Source: Bacillota bacterium
Lineage (GTDB): Bacteria > Bacillota > Bacilli > Desulfuribacillales > Desulfuribacillaceae
Direction of reading: 5' to 3'
Length of the DNA: 64,000 bases
NCBI GenBank assembly: GCA_023388635.1
Contig: JAEWFW010000014.1
Coordinates: forward strand, 1 to 64,000
Below are positions 1 through 7,771 of this stretch, piece after piece. The notes under the pieces are model-generated. The model searched no databases. It saw only the letters and a program-made list of their open reading frames with translations, and was not told the DNA's origin. The position numbers were made by a program, and so were the translations under genes. Position 1 is the stretch's first letter. Each line of letters begins with the position of its first letter.

Positions 1-2
1 CC

Positions 3-215
3 AAATACACATCCGATGTCAACGGCAGACCTTTGAAAGACGGTTCTTCCAACGAACAAGATAAAGCGAAATACGACGCTTTGAGTGCAGATGAAAAGGC
101 AATGCTTGCTGACGTCACATCAGGCGCCACAATGAGCTTGAACGATAGCCATGGCAATATCGTCGCCGCTATTAAAGCATCATTTGATAAAAAAGTGGAG
201 CTAAATATTCAATAA
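3..215 (+). CDS. C-terminal end of an FMN-binding-domain protein (5' truncated by window)
   Basis: The reading frame is open from base 3, so the gene begins outside the window; 70 residues remain. The segment VTSGATMS followed by a short helix (IVAAIKASFDKK) matches the SGAT-containing C-terminus of FMN_bind domains, in which a Thr or Ser carries or contacts flavin (NqrC/RnfG and extracellular electron-transfer lipoproteins). Whether it is secreted or membrane-anchored cannot be seen. It is followed by a hairpin terminator. The family call rests on one motif and is tentative. Confidence 0.5.
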   Translation, partial: KYTSDVNGRPLKDGSSNEQDKAKYDALSADEKAMLADVTSGATMSLNDSHGNIVAAIKASFDKKVELNIQ

Positions 216-315
216 ATATTTAATATTATATGTATAAGAGCCCGTTCCACTTGGATAAAATTCTTGATAAAAATAAACCAATTTGTGATTTTATGAACCT
301 TTTTCTTCAATAACA

Positions 316-358
316 AAACGGAACTGTTCCCTCATAACGAGAGACAGTTCCGTTTTTA
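316..358. terminator. Bidirectional intrinsic terminator
   Basis: The arms CGGAACTGT and ACAGTTCCG, extended by CCTC/GAG, are flanked by an A-run on the left and a T-run on the right. It lies between convergent genes and can stop both. Confidence 0.75.
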
Positions 359-369
359 ATGATCAATGC

Positions 370-1050
370 TTAATTTTCTCTAGGAAGACCCATGCGGTAG
401 CGGTTCATCATGCTTTTAAAAATTTCCCCATTTGTTGGCGGTGTCCAAGTGATGGCATTGGCACCGGCGGCAATCGTCTCCGCAATACTTTCCTCCGTCG
501 GACCACCTGTAGCGATGATCGCCACATCTGGGTACTTGTCCCTGACTTTCTTAATAATTTGTTTCGTTTTTGCGGCACCTGACACGTTGAGAATATCGGC
601 TCCTGCAGCGATCCGCCCCGCAATATCTTCTGTTTCACTGACTACAGTGACAACTACCGGAATATCGATCTGTTCCTTCATGCGCGCGATTATCTCATTG
701 GAAGTAGGCGAGTTGACCACTACTCCAATTGCGCCCTGATGTTCTGCGTGCAAAGCGAGATTAATCGCCCTCAAACCAGTCGTCGTACCGCCTCCTACAC
801 CGCAGAATACCGGAATATCAGCGACAGACATGATCGCCTGTGTTATCACCGGTTGAGGGGTAAATGGGTACAATGCAATAATTGCGTCACCGTTCACATT
901 GCGTATGATTGAGACATCAGTCGTGAAAACCAATGAACGGATCATCTTGCCAAAAATACGGATGCCACTGGCAGTATTAATAACTTCGGGTACACGCAGC
1001 ATGTGCTTGCGCAAATTCCCAAGGAACTCAGGTGTCGTAGATTCTATCAT
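370..1050 (-). CDS. TIM-barrel (beta/alpha) protein of unknown substrate
   Basis: This is a 226-residue cytoplasmic protein. Repeated beta-strand/helix units (IPVFCGVGGGTTTG, GAIGVVVNSP, IPVVVTVV, AGADILNVSGAAKT, VAIIATGGPTEESI) end in a Gly-rich phosphate-binding type loop, as in flavin or phosphosugar TIM barrels. I recognise the fold but no specific enzyme; related proteins in Bacillota are annotated only as hydrolase or beta/alpha barrel protein. The ATG at 1050 (preceded by AGGCGAACTT) is preferred to an in-frame GTG 36 bases upstream that lacks a ribosome binding site. It stands alone, convergent with the preceding gene. Confidence 0.55.
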   Translation of the reverse strand: MIESTTPEFLGNLRKHMLRVPEVINTASGIRIFGKMIRSLVFTTDVSIIRNVNGDAIIALYPFTPQPVITQAIMSVADIPVFCGVGGGTTTGLRAINLALHAEHQGAIGVVVNSPTSNEIIARMKEQIDIPVVVTVVSETEDIAGRIAAGADILNVSGAAKTKQIIKKVRDKYPDVAIIATGGPTEESIAETIAAGANAITWTPPTNGEIFKSMMNRYRMGLPREN

Positions 1051-1233
1051 AAGTTCGCCTGCTTTCGTATTTGATACTAAGAACACCGTCTTAAAAAAAG
1101 TAAATACCGATTCCGTTTCTTATTATAGCAAATACGATAGCCATTTGACATATGTAAAAATAGCAAATTCACATCGAATAGCTAATGACCATATTGATCC
1201 GGCACAGTTCATCGCTGATATTCTCATAAATAT

Positions 1234-2742
1234 CTACATTCCCTCAGTCTCTTGAACGACACAGTTACGCCCACGTCCTTTGGCAAGATACAGTGCTGCA
1301 TCCGCCCGGATCAGTAGATTTTCCAGCGTTTGATTATCCTCTGCCGGTGAATAGGCGATCCCTATGCTAATCGTAACATTGATGTTCTGATTCTGACATA
1401 GGATCGTTGTTCCTTCAATCGATTTGCGAAATCTTTCTGCCACCGAGTACGCTTGGTCATTGGACACGTTCACCAGCAATACCGCAAATTCCTCGCCCCC
1501 ATAGCGACCGATAACATCCGCTTCGCCGAAATCATTCTTCACGATATTAGCAATCTTTTTTAAAACTGCATCACCGCACGGATGACCGTAGGTATCATTC
1601 ACTTGTTTGAAATGATCCACATCAATCATCAGCAAAGCAAAGGCATGTCTTTTATGTCTACCGGTTTCCAAGGCTTCTCTCGCAAGGTCAAAAAATGTGC
1701 CCCGATTGTACAGACCTGTCAACGAGTCTACCGTTGCCTGATAATGCAAGTTCTCAAGCAACCTGTTTTCCTCTGTGATATCCCGGAATACGACACATAT
1801 GCCGCTGCTATTGGTACTTTGCTGGATGTGGGTTGAGACGACCTTGTAATATCGCGTCTCACCACCTGTAAGAACCCGCACCTGACCTTCGCTTTGGAAA
1901 CCCTTCACCCGTTCCATCGATTCACCGGGCTCCAAAGTGGCTAACTCAGGAAACAGCCGTTTTGCTGACAGATTTGCGTCCAAAAAGTAAAAATCATCAT
2001 CACAGACGACAAAAGCATCCTCCAGCGCATCAATCACCTGTGTACGTGCCAGTGGAAGTACGTCCAGTAAATTATGGGTCAAAGCCACATATAGAAGGAT
2101 CGCCATAGAAGTAACGTAAGTAATCGGAGTCAAATCGTAGCTTTGATCACCACCGAAAAAAATGAAAGCCACATTAGCTGCAAGCGGAGCTAGCCACCCT
2201 GAGAACAGCAAAAGACTTTGCCGTCTTTGCAGTTTGCTGCCTCGCCAAATCCGTCCAAGTATGAGCTTAAGACTCAGGAAAATACAGATATAATTAAGGA
2301 CCGTTCCCAGATAGTAGGTCAGCCCATTGGTGTGTCCGACGCTGGATATATACCCGTTTGTGTTGTACCATATATCGGCATAATGTAGCCGAACTAGAGG
2401 GAACGCCTGCAAAGCGAGCATCGAAAGAACCGGTATTAAAAAAAACAAGGCAAGTTGTATCGGCGTGAATCGCTTTTTCCCATAAAACTCCCTATAAAAA
2501 AGATAAGTAAGCGGCAGAATAAACGGTGCTCCCAGATATTGCACGCGAATGCCGTAAAACGCTGTCTCCAGTGAAGGAGCAGTGATCTCCAGCAAATTCC
2601 CAAACACATAAAAGAGATTGGCAATCGATAAAAAGATCAGAAAAAGGGATTTTTCAACGGTGTGTTTAACGACGGCATATACCATTAGCAATGCTGTGAC
2701 TGTCACCGACAACATAATGAGTAGAACATATATATTGGGCAT
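1234..2742 (-). CDS. Membrane-bound 7TM-PAS-GGDEF diguanylate cyclase
   Basis: 502 residues. The N-terminal ~220 residues form about seven membrane helices of the histidine-kinase 7TM sensor type. A PAS domain (about 230-325, starting DALEDAFVVCDDDFYFLDAN) and a GGDEF domain (about 335-500) follow. The active-site loop reads RYGGEEF, and DVDHFKQVND supplies the metal site, so an active cyclase making c-di-GMP at the inner face of the membrane is expected. The allosteric I-site position, normally RxxD five residues before GGEEF, reads GEAD and lacks the arginine, so product inhibition may be lost. The start has a good ribosome binding site (GGAAAGGGGAAAATC before ATG). Monocistronic. Confidence 0.85.
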   Translation of the reverse strand: MPNIYVLLIMLSVTVTALLMVYAVVKHTVEKSLFLIFLSIANLFYVFGNLLEITAPSLETAFYGIRVQYLGAPFILPLTYLFYREFYGKKRFTPIQLALFFLIPVLSMLALQAFPLVRLHYADIWYNTNGYISSVGHTNGLTYYLGTVLNYICIFLSLKLILGRIWRGSKLQRRQSLLLFSGWLAPLAANVAFIFFGGDQSYDLTPITYVTSMAILLYVALTHNLLDVLPLARTQVIDALEDAFVVCDDDFYFLDANLSAKRLFPELATLEPGESMERVKGFQSEGQVRVLTGGETRYYKVVSTHIQQSTNSSGICVVFRDITEENRLLENLHYQATVDSLTGLYNRGTFFDLAREALETGRHKRHAFALLMIDVDHFKQVNDTYGHPCGDAVLKKIANIVKNDFGEADVIGRYGGEEFAVLLVNVSNDQAYSVAERFRKSIEGTTILCQNQNINVTISIGIAYSPAEDNQTLENLLIRADAALYLAKGRGRNCVVQETEGM

Positions 2743-2909
2743 GATTTTCCCCTTTCCTACGGAAACTATTTATGCTTAACTTATATTCAAAACTATTACT
2801 ACTATTTTACCCGGAGTATCTATACGAAAAATGAAATTTTCCAAAAATATAGACACTTATCTAGTCATACCCATTGTCAAACTCTCTAAAAAGTTACATT
2901 CAAAAACAA

Positions 2910-2999
2910 TCAATAACCAGCTTCTAACGCCTCCATCAGCGAAACCATGCTTAGTTTACTCATGTACAATTTAAAGCAAACAATCAAGAAGTGTTTCAT
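2910..2999 (-). CDS. Possible small protein (29 residues)
   Basis: ATG follows CTGGAGGATTC, a strong ribosome binding site with short spacing. The peptide begins MKHFLIVCFKLYMSKLS and ends in SLMEALEAGY. The C-terminal VSLMEALEAG loosely resembles the VELMLEAKEAG helix of SinI-type antirepressors, but the peptide stops where that domain would continue, so it could be a degenerate remnant. It lies just beyond the terminator of the nitrogenase-like operon, in a 455-base stretch otherwise without genes. Not a confirmed gene. Confidence 0.3.
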   Translation of the reverse strand: MKHFLIVCFKLYMSKLSMVSLMEALEAGY

Positions 3000-3021
3000 G
3001 AATCCTCCAGAAATCTCCCAT

Positions 3022-3061
3022 AAAAAAACGTCTAAAACTCACGAAAATGTGAGTTTTAGAC
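3022..3061 (-). terminator. Terminator of the nitrogenase-like operon
   Basis: A perfect 13-bp stem (GTCTAAAACTCAC / GTGAGTTTTAGAC) with a 6-base loop is followed on the minus strand by a T-run at 3028-3022. A second small hairpin (AGTCAGT-GAAA-ACTGACT) lies at 3120-3137. Confidence 0.85.
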
Positions 3062-3197
3062 AAATTATAGTTTATTAGATGAGCTTATTTTATAATCCCA
3101 GTTGACCTAATAATACGAAAGTCAGTGAAAACTGACTGGTAACTCCGTTTTTATAGGATATAAAATGACTACTTATGAGCAGTATACCATGCCATTG

Positions 3198-4436
3198 TCA
3201 CTTCTTTTCTGCTTCCTGTGCCGCATTCAGCCACAGACCTACTAAATGAACCGCTCCCCGAAATCCGACAAACGGCGGATCATAGGGATGCAGACGCCAT
3301 TGTGTATCCGGGTTTGAAATTTGCATATCTCTGCTGCGGTCTGCCCACTCCAGTGCCTCCCCACTCGCCATAAGCAAACCCTCTTCATGCTCCTGTATGG
3401 TTTTTGCCCATTGTTCTTCTGTGAAATAAGGAACTTCATCACTTCCCATATCTGGGCAGTCACACCAGCAAGTTCCTTTGGGAAGAGCAAGCTCGTTGCG
3501 TCCGAAAGAGAGAATGCCCTTTACCACATCGGCATGAGCACCGAGCGACAATGCCGCCTCATCAGGATGTGATCTTACGATATGCTGAAAATGCTTCACC
3601 GTAGGAGCAAGTTGTTTCTCGGCAAGAACCTGCTCTGCTTGTAAGAAATCCGCATTGGCAGTCAAGCCGGAAACATGCGCAACCTCCTCAATCCACTGCA
3701 CCGTTCCTTCTATCCCATATGGACGCGCTGATAGATACGGTGTTCCGAACCGCTTTTGCAGATGCTTCGCAGCCGGCTCTCCCTCACGACGGATGACCAG
3801 GTTGATATGCGCCCCTCCCATATCCTCTATCTGATCGACGGACGTATTGGAACTTAAGATACATACCGGCTTAATACCGAAAGCACCTTCCATGATACGC
3901 ATAATTTCTTGGGCATCAGCCTGAAAACGAAATAGATCGGCGCAAGAACCGATGATATTATACGTCGGTTGCGCTGTTCGTTCCCTGTCTCGGGGCAATG
4001 CCTTTGCCAGCAATAAAAGCGCCTCCTGTATTCCCCGATGCTGTGTAACATCAAAACCGCCATATCCAAACGGAACCAAGCGCGTATCTGGGTATTCACT
4101 CTGTAATTCCTCACTGAGGGCAAAAAGGTCCGTGCCGATCACCTGCGGAATTGACGACGGAAGCAAAAAAATCACACGCGGTTTGTCACGTTTGACAACA
4201 TTCGCAACCGTCGCATTCAACCGTTCTGTCCCACCTAACGCGATATCTGTTTCATCGATATGAGTGGAATAGAGCTTGCAACCATCATAGACACCGGCGC
4301 GTTCCAGTGTGACACCGCTGTACAGCATGTGTCCCATGCAGCCGAATTCCACAAGTGCGGCATCACGAATCGTCGCCAGTGTCCAAAGAATCCCCATTCG
4401 TCCTGACGGCAGCGGCTTAAACCGATGTAACCCCAT
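3198..4436 (-). CDS. Nitrogenase-like NifD/K/E/N-family protein, subunit 2
   Basis: 412 residues from the ATG at 4436, preceded by AAGGGGATAGGG; a longer frame starts within the tail of the upstream gene and is less likely. The family signature THIDETDIALGGTERL corresponds to the ERDIVFGGEEKL region of NifD/NifK. Cys33 and Cys53 sit where the first two P-cluster ligands lie. The third position, in PSSIPQVIGTD, is Ser95 rather than Cys. A later Cys323-Trp-Cys325-Asp-Cys327 cluster is unusual. The start overlaps the upstream gene by 20 bases, implying translational coupling and probable partnership with it. Predicted to form the catalytic heterodimer of a nitrogenase-like reductase; the substrate is unknown. 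The gene is last in the operon. Confidence 0.8.
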   Translation of the reverse strand: MGLHRFKPLPSGRMGILWTLATIRDAALVEFGCMGHMLYSGVTLERAGVYDGCKLYSTHIDETDIALGGTERLNATVANVVKRDKPRVIFLLPSSIPQVIGTDLFALSEELQSEYPDTRLVPFGYGGFDVTQHRGIQEALLLLAKALPRDRERTAQPTYNIIGSCADLFRFQADAQEIMRIMEGAFGIKPVCILSSNTSVDQIEDMGGAHINLVIRREGEPAAKHLQKRFGTPYLSARPYGIEGTVQWIEEVAHVSGLTANADFLQAEQVLAEKQLAPTVKHFQHIVRSHPDEAALSLGAHADVVKGILSFGRNELALPKGTCWCDCPDMGSDEVPYFTEEQWAKTIQEHEEGLLMASGEALEWADRSRDMQISNPDTQWRLHPYDPPFVGFRGAVHLVGLWLNAAQEAEKK

Positions 4437-5853
4437 ATTCCCTATCCCCTTTCCGTGGCAGTTCCACCAGATTATTTGTTTCATTGCTTACTTCAAGCGT
4501 TGTCTCATTGCACTCCTCAATTGTTGTCTTATTGCTCATTTCACTGGTTACCTCATTGCTCATTTCAGTGATTATTTCATTGCCTACTACATTGGTTGTT
4601 TTAATCGTATCCAGTACATCTAAGATTCTTCTCAACAAGCGACTCGTCCGCCCATAGCCCAACTGTCCATAAAAATCAAGCATATTTGCTACAAAGGGAA
4701 TCCCTCGATAGGTGTGCGGCAAGTATCCTATACACAAATCAGGAGCCAGTGCTTCCAACACTGGTATATCTGCCTCGATGTTGACCATACGGCATATCCA
4801 TGGATTTTCTCCCAAAGCGAGCAGTGCTTTGGCATGCTGCTTATCTTCAGGATAGTATTCCTCGAGATGCAAAAGCAGCGGTTCCATACCAAAACTGGCG
4901 AGATAAGTCGCCAGAGGAATCGGCATCGAAACTCCCAAAGAGCTTACGTATCTCAGCCCTTCGAGCCGCTGTTTTGCTCGATTCTGCAAAGAAATCGCTG
5001 CTTGTCTCTGTTCGGCAAACTCATCTCCCCAAGAAAATCCAAAGTACTCTGCAATCTCTGCGTACACACCATCGATTTCGTCCGTATCATACATATTGTG
5101 CAAAGCGATATACGGCACGCCGAGTTCCTGCTCCATCTTGACGGCAAGCGGCAGTGTGTACGGAGACACGACTAGGTTGAGAGCGGCATCCGCTGCGTTT
5201 TGGAAGTCAGCCAATGAAGCCCCCGGAGCGAGATAGCGCAGCGTCAGACCGCGCTCTATCAATGCCGGAAACAATGCAGGCATCGGAATGTGATCTTCTT
5301 CCGGCGCGCACCCCAAGATATTGATTTTCTTGCTATCGGTCACTTTGGCATCCATAAACGCAAAAAATGCCTCCATTGTCTTCCACGAACCGGGAGGATA
5401 ACTCGTATTCTTGAATTGCCCGAGCAGGACAAACGTCAAACGTGCCGATACCTCCTGCTGAACTTCATGGATAATTGCACCGATATCCTCACCAATCAGC
5501 TCCGGTACGCAGGTGGCAATCAACAGAATCGCTTTTGCTCCCGCATGATCCATTTTCTTCAATGCATCGATCAATCCGTCACGGCATCCAAATACCACTT
5601 CATTGGCATCAAGTACGTACAACCAATGCAATTCACCATGTTCACCTTCCGGTTTGGGGCTGAAAAGCCGTGAATGTGTAGCACATTCTTGCATCCCCAC
5701 TAACAAGGAGGAAAGCCCCTCAATATTCTCGACGATCGTCGAAGCAATCCTCATTGGGCAGTGATTCCCCGGCAAGACAGCCGGGGTGAGAAACTTTACT
5801 CCTGTAGTCGATTTCACTGCCGACAGACGTTTTATATGTGTCAACTCTTTCAC
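4417..5853 (-). CDS. Nitrogenase-like NifD/K/E/N-family protein, subunit 1
   Basis: 478 residues with a GTG start overlapping the NifH-like stop by 4 bases (GTGA), preceded by AAGGAG. Cys32 (GNHCPMRIA), Cys57 (GMQECATHS) and Cys115 (ATCVPELIGED) correspond to the three P-cluster ligands of NifD-type subunits. DANEVVFGCRDGL is the counterpart of the DIVFGG motif with Cys90 replacing a glycine. The last ~45 residues are a low-complexity tail of five degenerate octapeptides (type TTLEVSNE), encoded by a tandem DNA repeat and absent from family members I know. With subunit 2 and the NifH-like ATPase it should form a two-component reductase. No FeMo-cofactor genes are present, so N2 fixation is not implied. 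Confidence 0.85.
   Translation of the reverse strand: MKELTHIKRLSAVKSTTGVKFLTPAVLPGNHCPMRIASTIVENIEGLSSLLVGMQECATHSRLFSPKPEGEHGELHWLYVLDANEVVFGCRDGLIDALKKMDHAGAKAILLIATCVPELIGEDIGAIIHEVQQEVSARLTFVLLGQFKNTSYPPGSWKTMEAFFAFMDAKVTDSKKINILGCAPEEDHIPMPALFPALIERGLTLRYLAPGASLADFQNAADAALNLVVSPYTLPLAVKMEQELGVPYIALHNMYDTDEIDGVYAEIAEYFGFSWGDEFAEQRQAAISLQNRAKQRLEGLRYVSSLGVSMPIPLATYLASFGMEPLLLHLEEYYPEDKQHAKALLALGENPWICRMVNIEADIPVLEALAPDLCIGYLPHTYRGIPFVANMLDFYGQLGYGRTSRLLRRILDVLDTIKTTNVVGNEIITEMSNEVTSEMSNKTTIEECNETTLEVSNETNNLVELPRKGDREYGVTSV
4481..4600. repeat. Five imperfect 24-bp tandem repeats inside a coding region
   Basis: Units start at 4481, 4505, 4529, 4553 and 4577. On the plus strand each begins TCATTG or TTATTG and has diverged to roughly 60-80 % identity. 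The period is a multiple of three, so the frame is kept; read on the minus strand they encode TTNVVGNE, IITEMSNE, VTSEMSNK, TTIEECNE and TTLEVSNE. They form the C-terminal tail of nitrogenase-like subunit 1, just before the overlap with subunit 2. Confidence 0.9.
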
Positions 5854-6605
5854 TGCGTTCCGTCTCCTTCCAACAGTAACTTCGCCAGCGCTTGATAATG
5901 GGCTGTCATATCCGATTCCGGAAACGCCTCGACAACCGTTTGTCCTAATTCCTCCGCCCTCTGGACAAAAGGATCGCGCGGCAAGCGATAAAGAACCGGC
6001 GCTTCGATCTCCGCAGCCACTTTGTCTACTAATTCATGCTCACCTTCGATGTTTTTACCATTTAAAATCAGTCCGCGCAATGACGCATATCCTCTGCTGC
6101 CAAAACTTTTGACGGCATGGGCGATGTTCGATGCTGCATAGAGCGACATCATTTCTCCTGAAGTGACAATGCAAACTTCATCGGCGTACCCTCCCCGGAT
6201 CGGCATCGCAAATCCACCGCAAACCACATCTCCGAGCACGTCATACAACACCACGTCCGGCTTGTAGATTTCATAGGCATCTAATTCTTCTAATTTTTCA
6301 AAGGCGGTGATGATACCGCGCCCGGCGCATCCGACTCCCGGCACCGGACCCCCGGATTCCACACACAATACGCCGGTGCTGCTTTTAACTACCAAATCTT
6401 CAAGCACTGCGTCGCCGCTTTTCCTCAAAGTATCGAGCACAGTCGGAATGTTCCGACCTCCCGTCAGATTGCGAGTGGAATCTGCCTTCGGATCACAACC
6501 GATTTGCAACACAGTCAATCCCATCGCCGCCATCGCTGCCGATATATTCGACGTGGTTGTCGACTTGCCGATTCCACCCTTACCGTAAATCGCTATTTTT
6601 TTCAT
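5850..6605 (-). CDS. NifH/BchL/CfbC-like iron-protein ATPase
   Basis: 251 residues. The P-loop GKGGIGKST is at 8-16. CDPKADST (37-44) follows, and Cys93 (GVGCAGRGI) and Cys129 (DVVCGGFA) correspond to the two cysteines that bind the bridging [4Fe-4S] cluster in the NifH dimer (Cys97/Cys132 of NifH). Arg96 matches the arginine next to the NifH cluster. The expected role is an ATP-dependent one-electron donor to the two NifD/K-like proteins encoded immediately downstream, with which it overlaps by 4 bases. It is shorter than NifH (about 290) and close to BchL/CfbC length. It follows the FecCD permeases in the same operon with 92 intervening bases and a GAGAGGATGAG ribosome binding site. Confidence 0.9.
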   Translation of the reverse strand: MKKIAIYGKGGIGKSTTTSNISAAMAAMGLTVLQIGCDPKADSTRNLTGGRNIPTVLDTLRKSGDAVLEDLVVKSSTGVLCVESGGPVPGVGCAGRGIITAFEKLEELDAYEIYKPDVVLYDVLGDVVCGGFAMPIRGGYADEVCIVTSGEMMSLYAASNIAHAVKSFGSRGYASLRGLILNGKNIEGEHELVDKVAAEIEAPVLYRLPRDPFVQRAEELGQTVVEAFPESDMTAHYQALAKLLLEGDGTQ

Positions 6606-6697
6606 TGCTTCTACTCATCCTCTCATACACTTTCTTTTACACTTTCATGCGAATGCGATACAAACGAGTTCCCATTCTCTATGTGCCTGCCCATTTA

Positions 6698-7771
6698 CTA
6701 TCGACTCTTTGCCAGCAGATACAGGAAGTACGGCGCACCGATAATCGCCACCATGATACCGGTGGGAATTTCCGAAGGCTGTACGATCACCCGAGCGATC
6801 GTATCCGCCGCCGAAACCAGCACGGCTCCTGTCAGCGCACATGTCGGCAGCAAGATACGATGTCTCGGACCTACCAGTCTCCGTGCCAGATGCGGTGCAA
6901 TCAGTCCGACAAAGCTGATACTGCCGCTGACCGCAACACTCGATGCCGCCAAAGCCACCGCCGCGGCAAGAATGCTCCTGCGCTCCCGCTCAACGGGCAA
7001 TCCCAGGCTATAGGCAGCTTCATCCCCCATATTCAGCACATCCAGAACCCGTGCTTTCGATATTACATAGGGGACTAACACCAGCAGCCACGGTAAAAGC
7101 GCCAACACGAAATTCCAATTGCTGCCCCAAATACTCCCTGCCTGCCACGTTGCGACAAAATTAAATTGTGTTTCATCCATTTTCACAACCAGCACAATCG
7201 TCAAAGCTGAGATGCCCGCCTGTATGGCAATACCGGTCAATATCAGGCGTATCGGCGCAATTCCTTCTTGTTTTTTGAAAGCAAGCATATAAATCACAAC
7301 GGCTGTTATCCCCGCACCGAACAATGCCAAAAACGGCAACGTAAATACGGATAAAAAGGACTGCGCTCCAAAAAACAGCACATACAATATGACCATTAGT
7401 CCCGCCCCGGCGTTGATCCCCAGTAATCCGGGATCGGCTAGGGCGTTTTTCGTGACTCCCTGGATGAGGCAACCGGATAATGCCAACCCCGCACCTACCA
7501 AGATCGAAACTACAATGCGCGGCAATCGGAAATCGAACAGAATCAGATTTTCTTTATCTGTACCGCCGCCAAACAGCGTCCGTAAGGTATCTGTCGGCGA
7601 CAGCTTTGTGTATCCCGTATTCATACTAATAACAAAAGACAAAGCCAATAGCACTACGCATCCGACAAGAATGGCGGTATTACGTCTGGCTACTTTCTGT
7701 CTATGGGCAGCATGCTTCTCTTGTTCGCTGATTGTTTTTTGATCGACTGCCATTTGATATTTTTTGCCCAT
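6698..7771 (-). CDS. FecCD-type ABC importer permease, second of a pair
   Basis: 357 residues from the ATG at 7771, preceded by GGAGG at 8-base spacing; an in-frame GTG lies one codon upstream. The first base of the ATG is shared with the last base of the previous gene's stop codon. About 35 basic and polar residues precede the first membrane helix, then about nine further helices follow. Typical BtuC/FecCD segments are DFRLPRIVVSILVGAGLALSG, LADPGLLGINAGAG and VSGSISFVGLIAPHLARRLVG. The family carries iron-siderophore, heme or cobalamin-type ligands across the membrane. With the next permease it should form a heterodimeric channel. No ATPase of the FecE/BtuD type is encoded in this operon. 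Confidence 0.9.
   Translation of the reverse strand: MGKKYQMAVDQKTISEQEKHAAHRQKVARRNTAILVGCVVLLALSFVISMNTGYTKLSPTDTLRTLFGGGTDKENLILFDFRLPRIVVSILVGAGLALSGCLIQGVTKNALADPGLLGINAGAGLMVILYVLFFGAQSFLSVFTLPFLALFGAGITAVVIYMLAFKKQEGIAPIRLILTGIAIQAGISALTIVLVVKMDETQFNFVATWQAGSIWGSNWNFVLALLPWLLVLVPYVISKARVLDVLNMGDEAAYSLGLPVERERRSILAAAVALAASSVAVSGSISFVGLIAPHLARRLVGPRHRILLPTCALTGAVLVSAADTIARVIVQPSEIPTGIMVAIIGAPYFLYLLAKSR

Noticed and set aside
3120..3137. Second hairpin AGTCAGT-GAAA-ACTGACT as a separate regulatory element
   Set aside because: It is short, with no T-run, and is probably incidental in the 3' untranslated region before the main terminator.
2743..3197. Attachment-site copy of the tRNA-Leu 3' end marking an island boundary
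   Set aside because: I compared the tRNA 3' sequence by eye with this stretch and found no matching segment.
4309..4623. Plus-strand reading frame with repeated FIAYF/LIAHF segments
   Set aside because: It is the antisense reading of the 24-bp tandem repeats inside the nitrogenase-like gene and has no ribosome binding site.
3198..6605. Genuine nitrogen-fixation genes nifHDK
   Set aside because: The proteins are too short and diverged, subunit 2 lacks a P-cluster cysteine, and no cofactor-assembly genes are nearby.
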